NCBI GenBank assembly: GCA_016937575.1
Contig: JAFHKN010000002.1
Location: 992,001-1,056,000 of the forward strand
Direction: 5' to 3'
DNA length: 64,000 bases
Origin: Roseomonas aeriglobus
Lineage (GTDB): Bacteria > Pseudomonadota > Alphaproteobacteria > Sphingomonadales > Sphingomonadaceae
Each line of letters starts with the position of its first letter. Position 1 is the first letter of the stretch. This document shows positions 27,645 through 36,106 of this stretch, one piece after another. The notes under the pieces are model-generated. The model had not been told where the DNA came from. It saw nothing but the letters and a program-made list of their open reading frames with translations, and searched no databases. A program made the position numbers and the translations under genes.

Positions 27645-27877
27645 TCCTCGCGACTCTGCTGCTCGCCGGACAGCTATGGCATCGCGCTCGATCAGAAGGG
27701 GTGAATCGACCTGTACCGGGTCGGCGACCAGATCGCACTGACGGTCGCGAACCATGGCCACGGGCCCGACCGTTCGGGCATTCGAAAATCGTGCGGTTCG
27801 ATCTGACGCCGGGCGATTATCGCGCCGTCGTCGTTGGACTCGCCGGCCAGAGCGCGAAGTTGATGCTCGTCAGGTAA
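27641..27877 (+). pseudogene. Decayed small secreted-protein gene
   Basis: An ATG at 27641 overlaps the end of the acetyltransferase (ATGA) and opens with a signal-peptide-like MILATLLLAGQL. The frame stays open for 78 codons, but the middle reads as Arg/Pro-rich nonsense. In the neighbouring frame the same DNA reads YGIALDQKG, then a TGA stop, then IDLYRVGDQIALTVANHGHG, which looks like genuine protein. The original frame makes sense again near the end (KIVRFDLTPGDYRAVVVGLA). This is best explained by two frameshifts and one stop in a formerly secreted protein. It meets the convergent membrane protein gene with an 8-base overlap. A real 78-aa protein cannot be excluded. Confidence 0.5.
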
Positions 27878-28499
27878 ACCCGCCATAGGCCGCCGCGATG
27901 CCTGCCATCGCGACGGTCAAGAAGGTGGCGGTTGCCAGTAGGGCCGCGTTCAGCCGTCGCCCCTTTACGAAGACCAGCACGACCAGCACCAGCAACTCGA
28001 TGAAAGCGCCGGCGACCAGCAGCCAGACGACGTCTCCCATCGCCGCGCGTTGCGCCAATTGCGCCGCTGTCGGCGGCGGGCGATAGCGCGCGCTGACGAT
28101 GTGCATGACCAGATTGATCGCGAACAGGCCGCCCAGGATGAACCGGTTGTTCTGGTCGTACCACAGGTCGAAATCGGGCCAGTCGGCCGGATCGTCGGGA
28201 AAGATCAGCGCAGAAAACAGATAGTAAGCGCCGACGACGACCAGCACGCCCAGCAACGTGATATAGCTGAAGGGCAACGTCTCGCGCACGCCGTACGCGA
28301 AGATCCAGAAGCTCAGCTGGTTGGTCGTGACGAGCACGCCCAGCAATGGCACCAGCCAGCCTACGCGCACGTCGCGCGCCTTGCCCGCGCGGGCGGCGGC
28401 GTGCAGCTTCATGACGTTGGCGAAGCCGCCCAGCACTTCGGCCACCGCGAGGCCCAGCACCAGCGAAAACAGCGCAAACACGAAATCGAAACCGGTCAT
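27870..28499 (-). CDS. Polytopic membrane protein of unknown function
   Basis: 209 aa with about six membrane helices, for example FVFALFSLVLGLAVAEVLG, VGWLVPLLGVLVTTNQLSFW, FILGGLFAINLVMHIV and FIELLVLVVLVFV. The conserved-looking features are a Glu in the first helix and a short loop PDDPADWPDFDLWYDQNNR between helices 3 and 4. I do not recognise the family. It is divergent from the glycine-zipper lipoprotein gene across a 146-bp gap, and its 3' end overlaps the decayed gene at 27641-27877. Confidence 0.75.
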   Translation of the reverse strand: MTGFDFVFALFSLVLGLAVAEVLGGFANVMKLHAAARAGKARDVRVGWLVPLLGVLVTTNQLSFWIFAYGVRETLPFSYITLLGVLVVVGAYYLFSALIFPDDPADWPDFDLWYDQNNRFILGGLFAINLVMHIVSARYRPPPTAAQLAQRAAMGDVVWLLVAGAFIELLVLVVLVFVKGRRLNAALLATATFLTVAMAGIAAAYGGFT

Positions 28500-28645
28500 G
28501 CCCGCACCCCACGCGATGGCCCGTCACAATTCTAAACATGCGCGCCAAGTGGCGGAAAGTCCGCGCATTGGTGCGCGGGCGCAACTTTAACCTCGGTCGA
28601 TCATTCCATTGCCGGGCGCGGGGGAAACAGGAGGAGAGTATCCCG

Positions 28646-29059
28646 ATGCGTACCTTGGTTCTCGGAATTGTCGCGGCCGGCGCCGCGCTGGGCGGCTGTT
28701 CGCAATATGGCAGCGACTATGGCCTCGACCCACGCTATCGCGGCTATGCCAGCTACGACTATGACCGGCCCGATCCGGCCTACAACGGCTATTATGCCGA
28801 CCGATATTATGTCGATAACCGACGGTATCGCGAACGCCGACTGAACGCGAACGACCGCGTTTATGTGGGCAACGATGGCCGCTATTACTGCCGCCGCGGT
28901 GACGGTACGACGGGCTTGGTCGTTGGCGGCCTGGTCGGCGGTACGCTGGGCGCTGCGATCGCACCGGGTGGCAGCGGTCTGCTCGGCGCACTGATCGGCG
29001 GCGCTGCGGGTGCCGCGGGTGGCGAGGCGATCGATCGCCGCAACGTGCGCTGCCGCTAA
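28646..29059 (+). CDS. Glycine-zipper 2TM outer-membrane lipoprotein
   Basis: 137 aa. A lipoprotein signal (VAAGAALGGC, lipobox Cys at residue 18) is followed by a Tyr- and Arg-rich stretch (GYASYDYDRPDPAYNGYYAD, residues 25-65). A short domain DRVYVGNDGRYYCRRGDG and a glycine-zipper hairpin (GLVVGGLVGGTLGAAIA to GALIGGAAGAAGG) follow. The glycine-zipper 2TM family includes SlyB- and Rick17kDa-type lipoproteins of the outer membrane. The ATG at 28646 has GGAGGAGAG eight or nine bases upstream, a strong ribosome site that rules out the longer frame. A role in envelope integrity is likely. Confidence 0.85.
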   Translation: MRTLVLGIVAAGAALGGCSQYGSDYGLDPRYRGYASYDYDRPDPAYNGYYADRYYVDNRRYRERRLNANDRVYVGNDGRYYCRRGDGTTGLVVGGLVGGTLGAAIAPGGSGLLGALIGGAAGAAGGEAIDRRNVRCR

Positions 29060-29187
29060 GGGATTTGGGGTCGTCGCGTCGTTCAGACGCGGCGGCCCGT
29101 TCTCCGTATAACCATATCGGTTATTTGCTTCTGTCAAAGTTGGAATTTTACGGTTAGATGGTCCGCCCTCTGCAACAGGAGGGCAAT

Positions 29188-29736
29188 ATGGACATCGACC
29201 AGTTGATCGACGCGGTCATCGACCGTGAGGGCGGGTATAGCGACCACCCCGCCGACCGTGGCGGGCCGACCCGCTGGGGTATCACTCAGGCTACCGCGCG
29301 CACGCATAGCTATGATGGCGACATGCGCCACCTGCCGCGCACGACAGCGGTGACGATCTATCGCCGAATATACTGGCAGCGCCCAGGCTTCGACCGTGTC
29401 GCCGAACGCGCGCCGACGCTGGCGGCCGAGATGTTCGATACCGGCGTCAACATGGGGCCGGCAGTCGCGACCGGCTTTCTCCAGCGTGCGCTCAATGCGC
29501 TGAACCGCGGTGCGCGCGACTATCCCGACATCACCACCGACGGCCGCATCGGTCCCCGTACGCTCGGCGCGCTCGACGGCTTCCTGCGGGTTCGGGAGGG
29601 GGCGGGCGAGCCTGTCCTGCTGAAGGCGGTCGAGGCGCTGCAGGGCGAGCGCTATTTGCATCTGGCCGAGCGGCGGCCGGCGAACGAGGCGTTCCTTTAC
29701 GGCTGGCTCGCGAACCGGATCGGTGAAACGCAATAG
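29188..29736 (+). CDS. GH108 N-acetylmuramidase, endolysin-like (gene-transfer-agent type)
   Basis: 182 aa. The N-terminal glycosidase domain has the catalytic Glu in VIDREGGYSDHPADRGGPT, followed by RWGITQATART, typical of glycoside hydrolase family 108. The C-terminal half (TDGRIGPRTLGALDGFL) is the peptidoglycan-binding domain seen in this family. There is no signal peptide, so it needs a holin to reach the wall, and the next gene is one. AGGAGGG lies six bases before the ATG. Family 108 enzymes with a three-helix holin form the lysis pair of Rhodobacter gene transfer agents. The DNA upstream (29100-29160) is unusually AT-rich for the window. Confidence 0.88.
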   Translation: MDIDQLIDAVIDREGGYSDHPADRGGPTRWGITQATARTHSYDGDMRHLPRTTAVTIYRRIYWQRPGFDRVAERAPTLAAEMFDTGVNMGPAVATGFLQRALNALNRGARDYPDITTDGRIGPRTLGALDGFLRVREGAGEPVLLKAVEALQGERYLHLAERRPANEAFLYGWLANRIGETQ

Positions 29737-29778
29737 CGTTTTGGTGTGAACTTCATGAACTTCGACAGGAGCGGAAAC

Positions 29779-30186
29779 ATGGGCATTATCGACGGAATCA
29801 TCGGCCCCATCGCAGGGCTGCTCGACAAGATCATCCCCGACCCCAAGGCGCGCGACGCCGCCAAGCTGGAACTGCTGCGCCTGCAGGGCACGCAGGACAT
29901 GGAACGGGCCAAGGCGCAGATGGCGGCGATCGTCGCCGAGGCGCAATCTATCGACCCCTGGACCAGCCGTGCGCGGCCGAGCTTTCTCTACGTGATGTAC
30001 GCGCTGTTGTTATGGGCGATCCCGATGGGGCTGATCTCGGCCGTGCGGCCGGAAATGGCGGAGGCGATCGCAAGGGGCATGAATGCGTATCTGAACGGGA
30101 TTCCCGAGCCGCTCTATGCGCTCTTCGGGACGGGGTATCTCGGGTACACGGTGGCGAGAGAATGGGGGAAAGCGCGGGCGGCCTGA
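29779..30186 (+). CDS. Holin, GTA_holin_3TM family
   Basis: 135 aa. An amphipathic start (MGIIDGIIGPIAGLLDKIIP) and a charged helix (DPKARDAAKLELLRLQGTQD) precede two clear membrane helices (PSFLYVMYALLLWAIPMGLI and EPLYALFGTGYLGYTVAREW). DPWTSRARP between them is typical of the gene-transfer-agent holin family. It lets the endolysin cross the inner membrane. It starts 42 bases after the endolysin with its own AGGAG. No phage or gene-transfer-agent structural genes are near, so the pair stands alone, as the lysis genes do in Rhodobacter. Confidence 0.85.
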   Translation: MGIIDGIIGPIAGLLDKIIPDPKARDAAKLELLRLQGTQDMERAKAQMAAIVAEAQSIDPWTSRARPSFLYVMYALLLWAIPMGLISAVRPEMAEAIARGMNAYLNGIPEPLYALFGTGYLGYTVAREWGKARAA

Positions 30187-30222
30187 GCTAGCCAAAGCAA
30201 GCTCAGGGCTCGTCACGGCGGG

Positions 30223-30255
30223 CAGCGGGGTCGGCGCAGTCGGCCCCGTCTGACG
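30223..30255. repeat. 33-bp hairpin repeat, copy 1
   Basis: CAGCGGGGTCGGC, five variable bases, then CGGCCCCGTCTGACG. The transcript forms an 8-bp stem (CGGGGTCG with CGGCCCCG, one G-U pair). The same sequence with a different loop recurs at 46738-46770. Both copies lie just downstream of a gene, so it may be a terminator, although the T-run is poor in this copy. Confidence 0.7.
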
Positions 30256-30316
30256 GCGTGGCGTCGGGCGTCGTGACCCCTTGTCCCCACCCCGCGTCAC
30301 CCCCAAATGCCGCCGC

Positions 30317-30868
30317 ATGAGCAAGACACCGGTGTGGCACGGCACCACGATCCTATCCGTGCGCAAGGGGGGCAAAGTCGTCGTCATCGGCGACGGACAG
30401 GTCAGCCAGGGCCAGACGGTCATGAAGCCCAACGCCCGCAAGGTCCGCCCGCTGGGTGACGGCAAGGTCATCGCCGGGTTCGCGGGCGCGACGGCGGATG
30501 CCTTCACCCTGTTCGAACGGCTCGAGGCGAAGCTGGAACGGCACCAGGGCCAGTTGCTGCGCGCCGCGGTCGAGCTCGCCAAGGACTGGCGGACGGACAA
30601 ATACCTCCGCAACCTGGAGGCGATGCTGATCGTCGCCGACAAGGACGTGACGCTGGTCGTGACAGGGAACGGCGACGTGCTGGAGCCCGAGGCAGGGATC
30701 GCCGCGATCGGCTCCGGCGGGAACTTCGCGCTGGCGGCGGCGCGCGCGCTGACGGATTATGAGCCGGATGCCGAGACACTGGCGAAGAAGGCAATGAAGA
30801 TCGCCGCCGACCTGTGTGTCTACACTAACGATCGGACGACGATCGAGGTGCTGGACAGCGCGACTTAA
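30317..30868 (+). CDS. hslV: ATP-dependent protease subunit HslV
   Basis: 183 aa. The proteolytic subunit of the HslUV (ClpYQ) complex. The short propeptide MSKTPVWHG ends before Thr10, which becomes the N-terminal nucleophile ([18 protein letters not shown]). [17 protein letters not shown] and [16 protein letters not shown] are conserved in the family. It precedes hslU by 122 bases, a gap filled by an inverted repeat. Heat-shock control is usual for this pair; I saw no clear sigma-32 promoter. Confidence 0.95.
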   Translation: MSKTPVWHGTTILSVRKGGKVVVIGDGQVSQGQTVMKPNARKVRPLGDGKVIAGFAGATADAFTLFERLEAKLERHQGQLLRAAVELAKDWRTDKYLRNLEAMLIVADKDVTLVVTGNGDVLEPEAGIAAIGSGGNFALAAARALTDYEPDAETLAKKAMKIAADLCVYTNDRTTIEVLDSAT

Positions 30869-30872
30869 TCTG

Positions 30873-30981
30873 CAAGCCCCTCTCCTTCAGGGGGAGGGGG
30901 TGGGGTGGGACGGTGCCGCAGGCGTCCCACTCTGCGAGACATCCCCCACCCCAACCCCTTCCCCTGAAGGGGAGGGGCTTG
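30873..30981. repeat. Inverted repeat between hslV and hslU
   Basis: The left arm starts CAAGCCCCTCTCCTTCAGGG and the right arm ends GAAGGGGAGGGGCTTG; together with the inner GGGGTGGGAC/GTCCCAC parts they form an imperfect stem of over 35 pairs. It is the same style of element as the one at 6703-6848 (CCCCTC ends) but differs in sequence. A hairpin here can set different amounts of HslV and HslU from one transcript, which is inference. Confidence 0.75.
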
Positions 30982-30990
30982 AGAGTTGAA

Positions 30991-32283
30991 ATGAACGACG
31001 CCCTGACCCCCAAGACCATCGTCCGCGCGCTCGACGAGCACATCATCGGCCAATCCGACGCCAAGCGCGCGGTCGCGGTCGCATTGCGCAATCGCTGGCG
31101 TCGCCAGCAGCTCAGCCCCGACCTGCGCGACGAAGTATCCCCCAAGAACATCCTGATGATCGGGCCGACCGGCTGCGGCAAGACCGAGATCAGCAGACGC
31201 CTGGCGAAGCTCGCCGACGCGCCTTTCGTGAAGGTCGAGGCGACCAAGTTCACCGAGGTCGGCTATGTCGGTCGCGATGTCGAACAGATCGCCCGCGACC
31301 TGGTCGAGGAAGCGATCCGGCTGGAGAAGGAGCGTCGCCGCCTGTCGGTGAAGGACAAGGCGGAGGCCGCGGCGATGACGCGCCTGCTCGACGCGCTGAC
31401 CGGCAAGGACGCCAGTCAGGCGACGCGCGAGGCGTTCCGCCAGCGGCTGAACGAAGGGCATCTCGACAACACCGAGATCGAGATCGAGCTCGAGGCGGCA
31501 CCGTCGACCCCGTTCGAGATCCCCGGCGGCGCGCCGCAGATGATCAACATCGGCGAACTGATGAAGGGTTTCGGGGGCCCGCAACTCAAGCGCCGCAAGC
31601 TGAACGTCCACGCCGCCTGGGCCAAGCTGGTCGAGGAAGAAGCCGACAAGCGCCTCGACCAGGACGACGTCAGCCGCGTCGCGCTGGCGGATGCGGAGGC
31701 GAACGGCATCGTCTTCCTCGATGAGATCGACAAGATCGCGGTGTCCGATGTCCGCGGTGGCTCGGTCAGCCGCGAGGGCGTTCAGCGCGACCTGCTGCCG
31801 CTGATCGAGGGAACGACCGTCGCAACCAAATACGGGCCGATGAAGACCGATCACATCCTCTTCATCGCGTCGGGCGCGTTCCACGTCGCCAAGCCGAGCG
31901 ACCTGTTGCCCGAACTCCAGGGCCGTCTGCCGATCCGGGTCGAGCTGAAGGGCCTGACCGAGGAGGACTTCGTGTCCATCCTGAGCGACACCAAATCGTC
32001 GCTGCCCGAGCAGTACAAGGCGCTGATCGGCACCGAAGGTGTGACGATCGACTTCACCGCCGACGGCATCCGTGCGGTCGCCAAGATCGCCGCGGAAGTG
32101 AACGCCGAAGTCGAGAACATCGGCGCGCGGCGGTTGCAGACGGTGATGGAAAAGCTGCTGGAGGAAGTCAGCTTCGACGCCGAGGACCGCGGTGGATCGA
32201 CGCTGACGATCGACGCCGCGTACGTCGAAAAACAGCTGTCGAGCATCGCGCGAAATACGGATCTCAGCCGCTACGTGTTGTAA
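30991..32283 (+). CDS. hslU: ATP-dependent protease ATPase subunit HslU
   Basis: 430 aa. The AAA+ unfoldase of HslUV. Walker A is [18 protein letters not shown], and the pore loop GYVGRD follows in [11 protein letters not shown]. Walker B is [12 protein letters not shown]. The I-domain lies at about residues 110-230, and the C-terminus ends SRYVL, close to the family tail that docks into HslV. It follows hslV and the inverted repeat at 30873-30981. GAGAG five bases before the ATG is a modest ribosome site; the stronger GGAGGGG sits in the repeat, slightly too far away. Confidence 0.95.
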   Translation: MNDALTPKTIVRALDEHIIGQSDAKRAVAVALRNRWRRQQLSPDLRDEVSPKNILMIGPTGCGKTEISRRLAKLADAPFVKVEATKFTEVGYVGRDVEQIARDLVEEAIRLEKERRRLSVKDKAEAAAMTRLLDALTGKDASQATREAFRQRLNEGHLDNTEIEIELEAAPSTPFEIPGGAPQMINIGELMKGFGGPQLKRRKLNVHAAWAKLVEEEADKRLDQDDVSRVALADAEANGIVFLDEIDKIAVSDVRGGSVSREGVQRDLLPLIEGTTVATKYGPMKTDHILFIASGAFHVAKPSDLLPELQGRLPIRVELKGLTEEDFVSILSDTKSSLPEQYKALIGTEGVTIDFTADGIRAVAKIAAEVNAEVENIGARRLQTVMEKLLEEVSFDAEDRGGSTLTIDAAYVEKQLSSIARNTDLSRYVL

Positions 32284-32293
32284 CTCTTCTCGT

Positions 32294-32388
32294 CGTCATC
32301 CCCGCGGAGGCGGGGATCAATTCGGGCTGAAGGCCGTGAGTTTCGCCGAATTCAGCGACCATTGATCCCCGCCTCCGCGGGGATGACG
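32294..32388. repeat. Palindromic repeat, GTCATCCCCGCGGAGGCGGGGAT family, copy 1
   Basis: Perfect 28-base arms at 32294-32321 and 32361-32388, enclosing about 40 bases that contain a second AATTCGG/CCGAATT pair. It lies between the convergent ends of hslU and a lipoprotein gene and may terminate both. Degenerate relatives occur at 50483-50576 and 52274-52368. Confidence 0.85.
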
Positions 32389-32405
32389 ATTAGGAAGAGG
32401 GGGGC

Positions 32406-32792
32406 TCACTTCGCCCGCGTGTGCGGCACGAAGTCACCGAACCGGCAGTACGGCCCCGGAATACTTGCCCCCCGCGGCACCGTGCGGAAACGGTCGTTGC
32501 GGCAGAGGTTGCTGCCATAGACCTCGACGATCAGCAGCGGATCGCCGGCGAGCGAGGGGCAGCCATCCTCTGCGCGGGTCGTCCACAGCCGACCGCCCTG
32601 ACGGTAGACGAGCGTCTCGCCGATGATCCGCGGTGCCTCCAGGTTCGACGCGTTGATGCACCGCTGTGGCGTGCCCGCCGTCCGGCCCTTCACTGCATCG
32701 GCGAGTTCGGCGGCGTCGCTCTGCCCGCCCGTCGCTCCCGGCGCGGCGCAGCCGGCCAGAACAAGCAGCGGGACAAGCAGCGCGGCCTTCAT
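32406..32792 (-). CDS. Small lipoprotein, paralogue of upstream neighbour
   Basis: 128 aa. Lipobox VLAGC places the lipid on Cys14 or 15. Four further Cys are spaced RCINA, DGCPSL, SNLCRND and PYCRFGDF, and the protein ends FGDFVPHTR. The next gene upstream has the same Cys pattern and the ending FGDFVPYTR, so the two are tandem duplicates. The family is not known to me. The start overlaps the stop of its neighbour by four bases (ATGA), so they are translated together. Confidence 0.75.
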   Translation of the reverse strand: MKAALLVPLLVLAGCAAPGATGGQSDAAELADAVKGRTAGTPQRCINASNLEAPRIIGETLVYRQGGRLWTTRAEDGCPSLAGDPLLIVEVYGSNLCRNDRFRTVPRGASIPGPYCRFGDFVPHTRAK

Positions 32793-33196
32793 CGCCGAAC
32801 GCGCGTGTAGGGGACAAAGTCGCCGAACGAGCACGCCCCCGACGGGAAGCCCGCGGTGCGATCGACCGTGCGGACCAGGTCGCCGCGACACAGCTGGCTG
32901 CCGAAGCTCTGCGTCACGATGATGTCGTCGCGCCGCAGCCCGAAGCAACCGCCGTTCGTATCCGTCCGATAGCGCCGGGCGCCGTCGTCATAGACCAACG
33001 TGTCACCATAGATCTTCACATTGGCGTTTCTCGGCTGGATGCAGCTTTGCGGCTGGCCGGGCGTCCAACCGGCGAGATCGCGGTTCAGCCGCGCGGCGTC
33101 TCGCGCGTCGCGGGCTGCCTCTCGGGCGGTCTCCTGCGGGGTGGCGGCGCAGCCGGCGGTCAGGGCCAGCAGCGTGAGGGGAAGGATCATGCGCAT
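32789..33196 (-). CDS. Small lipoprotein, tandem paralogue
   Basis: 135 aa. Lipobox LTAGC near residue 15, then an Ala/Arg-rich helix (ETAREAARDARDAARLNRDL). The C-terminal domain shares its plan with the 32406-32792 product: SCIQPRNANVKIYGDTLVYD, GGCFGLRRDD, SQLCRGD and GACSFGDFVPYTR. Four Cys after the lipobox suggest two disulfides in the periplasm. It is the first gene of the two-gene unit. Two ATGs lie close together (33196 and 33190). Confidence 0.75.
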   Translation of the reverse strand: MRMILPLTLLALTAGCAATPQETAREAARDARDAARLNRDLAGWTPGQPQSCIQPRNANVKIYGDTLVYDDGARRYRTDTNGGCFGLRRDDIIVTQSFGSQLCRGDLVRTVDRTAGFPSGACSFGDFVPYTRVRR

Positions 33197-33229
33197 CGTC
33201 GGGACCTCCGTCTGACAAAGGATAACGCG

Positions 33230-33958
33230 TCAGCCGCGAAATGCATCCTTGCCGGCGCGCCTTTCGGTAAATTCCTCAAGGCTTTGCGCCCGCAGGAACG
33301 GATTGGTCGCGCGTTCCAGCCCGATCGTCGTCGGCAGCGTCGCGTCGCCGGCATCGCGCAGCCGTTCCACCTCGACCATCCGCGCCCGAAGCGCCGTATT
33401 GTCGGGCTCGACGGTCAGCGCGAAGCGGCCGTTCGACAGCGTATATTCATGAGCGCCATAGACGATCGTCTCGTCCGGCATCGCGGCGAAGCGCGCCATG
33501 TTGGCAAACATCTGTGCCGCCGTCCCCTCGAACAGGCGACCGCAGCCCATCGCGAACAGCGTATCGCCGCTGAACAAAAGACCATCGTCGGCGAAATGGA
33601 ACACGATGTGTCCCGCGGTGTGGCCGGGTGTCTCCAATACGGTCGCGACATGATCGCCGATCCGCACGGTGTCCCCTTCGCCGATGCCGTGGTCGAGCGT
33701 CGCGATCTTCGCGCGTTCGGCCTCGGGACCCGTCACCGCGCAGCCGAAGCGTGCCTTCAGCTCGGCATTGCCGCCGGTGTGGTCGGGGTGCCAGTGGGTC
33801 GTCCAGATCGCATCCGCCTGCCATCCGCGCGCGTCGAGCGCGGCGAGGACGGGTCCCGCCTCACCAGGATCGACCACCACCGTTCGGTCGGCGGCGGCAT
33901 CGTGGATCAGCCAGACGTAATTGTCGCTCAGCGCGGCGATCCGGACGACCTCCAGCAT
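33230..33958 (-). CDS. gloB: Hydroxyacylglutathione hydrolase (glyoxalase II)
   Basis: 242 aa. A metallo-beta-lactamase-fold hydrolase that cleaves S-lactoylglutathione. The metal motif is THWHPDHTGG, with HTAGHIVFHF and FSGDTLFAMGCGRLFEG completing the two-metal site. The C-terminal part includes LERATNPFLR, typical of glyoxalase II. It follows gloA by one base on the same strand, so the two-step methylglyoxal pathway is encoded as one unit. Confidence 0.93.
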   Translation of the reverse strand: MLEVVRIAALSDNYVWLIHDAAADRTVVVDPGEAGPVLAALDARGWQADAIWTTHWHPDHTGGNAELKARFGCAVTGPEAERAKIATLDHGIGEGDTVRIGDHVATVLETPGHTAGHIVFHFADDGLLFSGDTLFAMGCGRLFEGTAAQMFANMARFAAMPDETIVYGAHEYTLSNGRFALTVEPDNTALRARMVEVERLRDAGDATLPTTIGLERATNPFLRAQSLEEFTERRAGKDAFRG

Positions 33959-33959
33959 C

Positions 33960-34412
33960 TTACCACTCGCCGACGTTGGGCATCGACGTCCAGGGTTCGG
34001 CCGGCTCCAGCTCCCCCTTCTGCAGCAGCTCGATCGAGATGTTGTCGGGGGTGCGGACGAACGCCATGTGGCCGTCGCGCGGCGGGCGGTTGATCGTGTA
34101 GCCGGCGTCGATCAGCCGCTGGCAGGTGTCGTAGATATTGTCGACGCGGTAGGCGAGGTGTCCGAAGTTGCGCCCGCCGGTGTAGGTTTCAGGTGCGGAG
34201 CCATCTTCCGCCGGCCAATTGTAGGTCAGCTCGACCTCCGCCTTGGCGCGCTCGCCAGGCGCGTTCATGTCTTCGTCGGCGGCAAGGAATATCAGGGTGA
34301 AGCGACCTTTCTCATTCTCCATCCGGCGGACCTCCTTCAGGCCAAGTACCTCGAAGAATTTGATGGTCGCGTCCGGATCGGTCACCCGGATCATGGTGTG
34401 GAGATAGTGCAT
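33960..34412 (-). CDS. gloA: Lactoylglutathione lyase (glyoxalase I)
   Basis: 150 aa. It isomerises the glutathione-methylglyoxal adduct to S-lactoylglutathione. The VOC fold is clear: [20 protein letters not shown] with the first metal His, [27 protein letters not shown] with another His, and [14 protein letters not shown] with the last Glu. The sequence is of the short Ni-type group. It is the first gene of the gloA-gloB pair. Confidence 0.93.
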   Translation of the reverse strand: MHYLHTMIRVTDPDATIKFFEVLGLKEVRRMENEKGRFTLIFLAADEDMNAPGERAKAEVELTYNWPAEDGSAPETYTGGRNFGHLAYRVDNIYDTCQRLIDAGYTINRPPRDGHMAFVRTPDNISIELLQKGELEPAEPWTSMPNVGEW

Positions 34413-34466
34413 GTGCGGCCCCTTGGTTGGGAATAGGTCAGGCCGCCGAAGATAGGGATGGGGGCA

Positions 34467-35207
34467 CTATTTGCCAGCCTCGAACTGCGCGAGCGCGGCC
34501 TTTGCCGATGCGGCGACGGCGCCCTGGCCGATCGCGGCCGCACGCGTCCAGCCGGCCCGTGCGCCGGCCTCGTCGCCCGACAGCGCGGCGATGTTGCCCG
34601 CCTCCAGCTGGACCGATGCGTCGTCGTCGGCGCGCTCCAGCGCCTTGGCAATATCGGTACGGGCGCGGGGCAGGTCGCCCATTCGCCGTGCCAGCGTTGC
34701 GGAAAGCAGCCATGCCAGCGGATCGTCGCCGGCATCGACCAGCGCGGCGTCGATATCCTTGCGCGCTGCGGCGGTATCGCCTGCTGCGACCAGTGCGCGG
34801 GCGCGGTCTAGGTGCGCTTCGCCCAGCGCGAGCCCGCTCAGACTGTTCCCGGTAAGTGCCGAATCAAGTGCCGCCTTGGCTTTCGCCGCGTCGCCGGCCG
34901 CCAGCCAGGCATTGCCGGCCTGCGCCCAGAAACTTGCCGCCCGCGCATCCTTGGCATCTGCCGCGCCGCGCGCCGATTCCGCGAACGCCGTCGCCGCCGC
35001 GTCGTAGCGCTTCAGGCCGGTGTGCGCTCGCCCGAGACATTGCTGCGCACGGAAACCGCCGCCCGCCAGCACCCAGCGCGAGGCCTCCGTTTGCGCCGCC
35101 GCCGCATCACCGATCGCCAAGTCCACGCAGCGCTGCATCCGTGCATCGGCTGAATCGGTGATCGCCGGAGTCACTGCGGTCTGGAGGGCGAGGGCAAGCA
35201 GGATCAT
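34467..35207 (-). CDS. Secreted/periplasmic TPR-repeat protein
   Basis: 246 aa with a short signal peptide (MILLALALQTAVTPAI). It is made of tetratricopeptide-like helical pairs, for example WAQAGNAWLAAGDAAKAKAA, HLDRARALVAAGDTAAARKD and WLLSATLARRMGDLPRARTD. It has three Cys early on. No partner can be named. The ATG overlaps the TGA of the alpha/beta hydrolase by ATGA, so they form an operon, and the gene ends 54 bases from the gloA start. Confidence 0.75.
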   Translation of the reverse strand: MILLALALQTAVTPAITDSADARMQRCVDLAIGDAAAAQTEASRWVLAGGGFRAQQCLGRAHTGLKRYDAAATAFAESARGAADAKDARAASFWAQAGNAWLAAGDAAKAKAALDSALTGNSLSGLALGEAHLDRARALVAAGDTAAARKDIDAALVDAGDDPLAWLLSATLARRMGDLPRARTDIAKALERADDDASVQLEAGNIAALSGDEAGARAGWTRAAAIGQGAVAASAKAALAQFEAGK

Positions 35208-35911
35208 GACGTCAGCATCTCGATGGTGCTGAGGAGCGTGCCGATATCGGCATCGCGCGACAGCCGGTGGTCGCCGTCCTTGACCAGCACCGTCTGCACA
35301 TCGGCTGAACGGATGGCGCGTGCGAGCTGGACGCTCAGCTCCCAGGGCACATCTTCGTCCTTCTGGCCGTGGATCAGGCGGACGGGGCAGTCGATCGCGA
35401 TGCTCGGCCAGATCACGCGGAGGCTCTCGCCCGATTCCCAGAACGCGCGTGTGAAGACCGTCGGCTGATCGGAATAGGGGGAGGGTTGTTCGAGGCGCCC
35501 GGCGCGGGCGAGCGTCGATTTCTCGTCCTCGGTAAATCCCCAGCTGGTGAAATCGGGGGCGGCGGCGATGCCGACCATGTTCGCCACCCGTTCGGGCCGG
35601 GCGAGGGCGACGAGCAGCATGATCCATCCGCCCATCGACGACCCGACCAGCGTGACCGGCCCTTCGATCAGGTGATCGATCACCGCCAGCGCGTCGTCGC
35701 GCCACATCTCCAGCGTCCCGTCCTCGAACCGGCCGGGACTCGCGCCGCAGCCCGAATAGTCGAACCGCAGACAGGCGCGGCCATGGGTCTTGGCCCAGGC
35801 CTCAAGCGCCAGCGCTTTCGTGCCGGTCATGTCGCTGGCATAGCCGGGCAGGAACACCAGGGTCGGCCCGCGGCCGGGGGTGTGATGATAGGCAAGGGGT
35901 CGGTCGGACAT
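35204..35911 (-). CDS. Alpha/beta hydrolase, ABHD10-like
   Basis: 235 aa. Nucleophile elbow LVGSSMGGW with Ser92, acid Asp in LIHGQKDEDVPW, and His in VKDGDHRLSRD. FLPGYASDMTGTKALALEAW matches the oxyanion region of the ABHD10 type, mitochondrial esterases that remove palmitate from proteins and act on acyl-glucuronides. Close homologues are common in alphaproteobacteria. The substrate here is unknown. There is no signal peptide, so it is cytoplasmic. Confidence 0.85.
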   Translation of the reverse strand: MSDRPLAYHHTPGRGPTLVFLPGYASDMTGTKALALEAWAKTHGRACLRFDYSGCGASPGRFEDGTLEMWRDDALAVIDHLIEGPVTLVGSSMGGWIMLLVALARPERVANMVGIAAAPDFTSWGFTEDEKSTLARAGRLEQPSPYSDQPTVFTRAFWESGESLRVIWPSIAIDCPVRLIHGQKDEDVPWELSVQLARAIRSADVQTVLVKDGDHRLSRDADIGTLLSTIEMLTS

Positions 35912-36106
35912 TCGCGGCCTATGGCATTGAAGCCGCGTTAGCGAAACCGTCGCAATGCCGTCGCCGACGCGTCACGCCGTCGTCGCGTTCCCGTAACGAT
36001 CGACGCCTATTGGAGCGCTCGTCCGACGGGTGCCCGCAATTTCACGAGGCGCCTGCGGGCTCGCTGGACGATCGATGGTCGATCGCTTTCGCGCAGGAGA
36101 TTTCCC

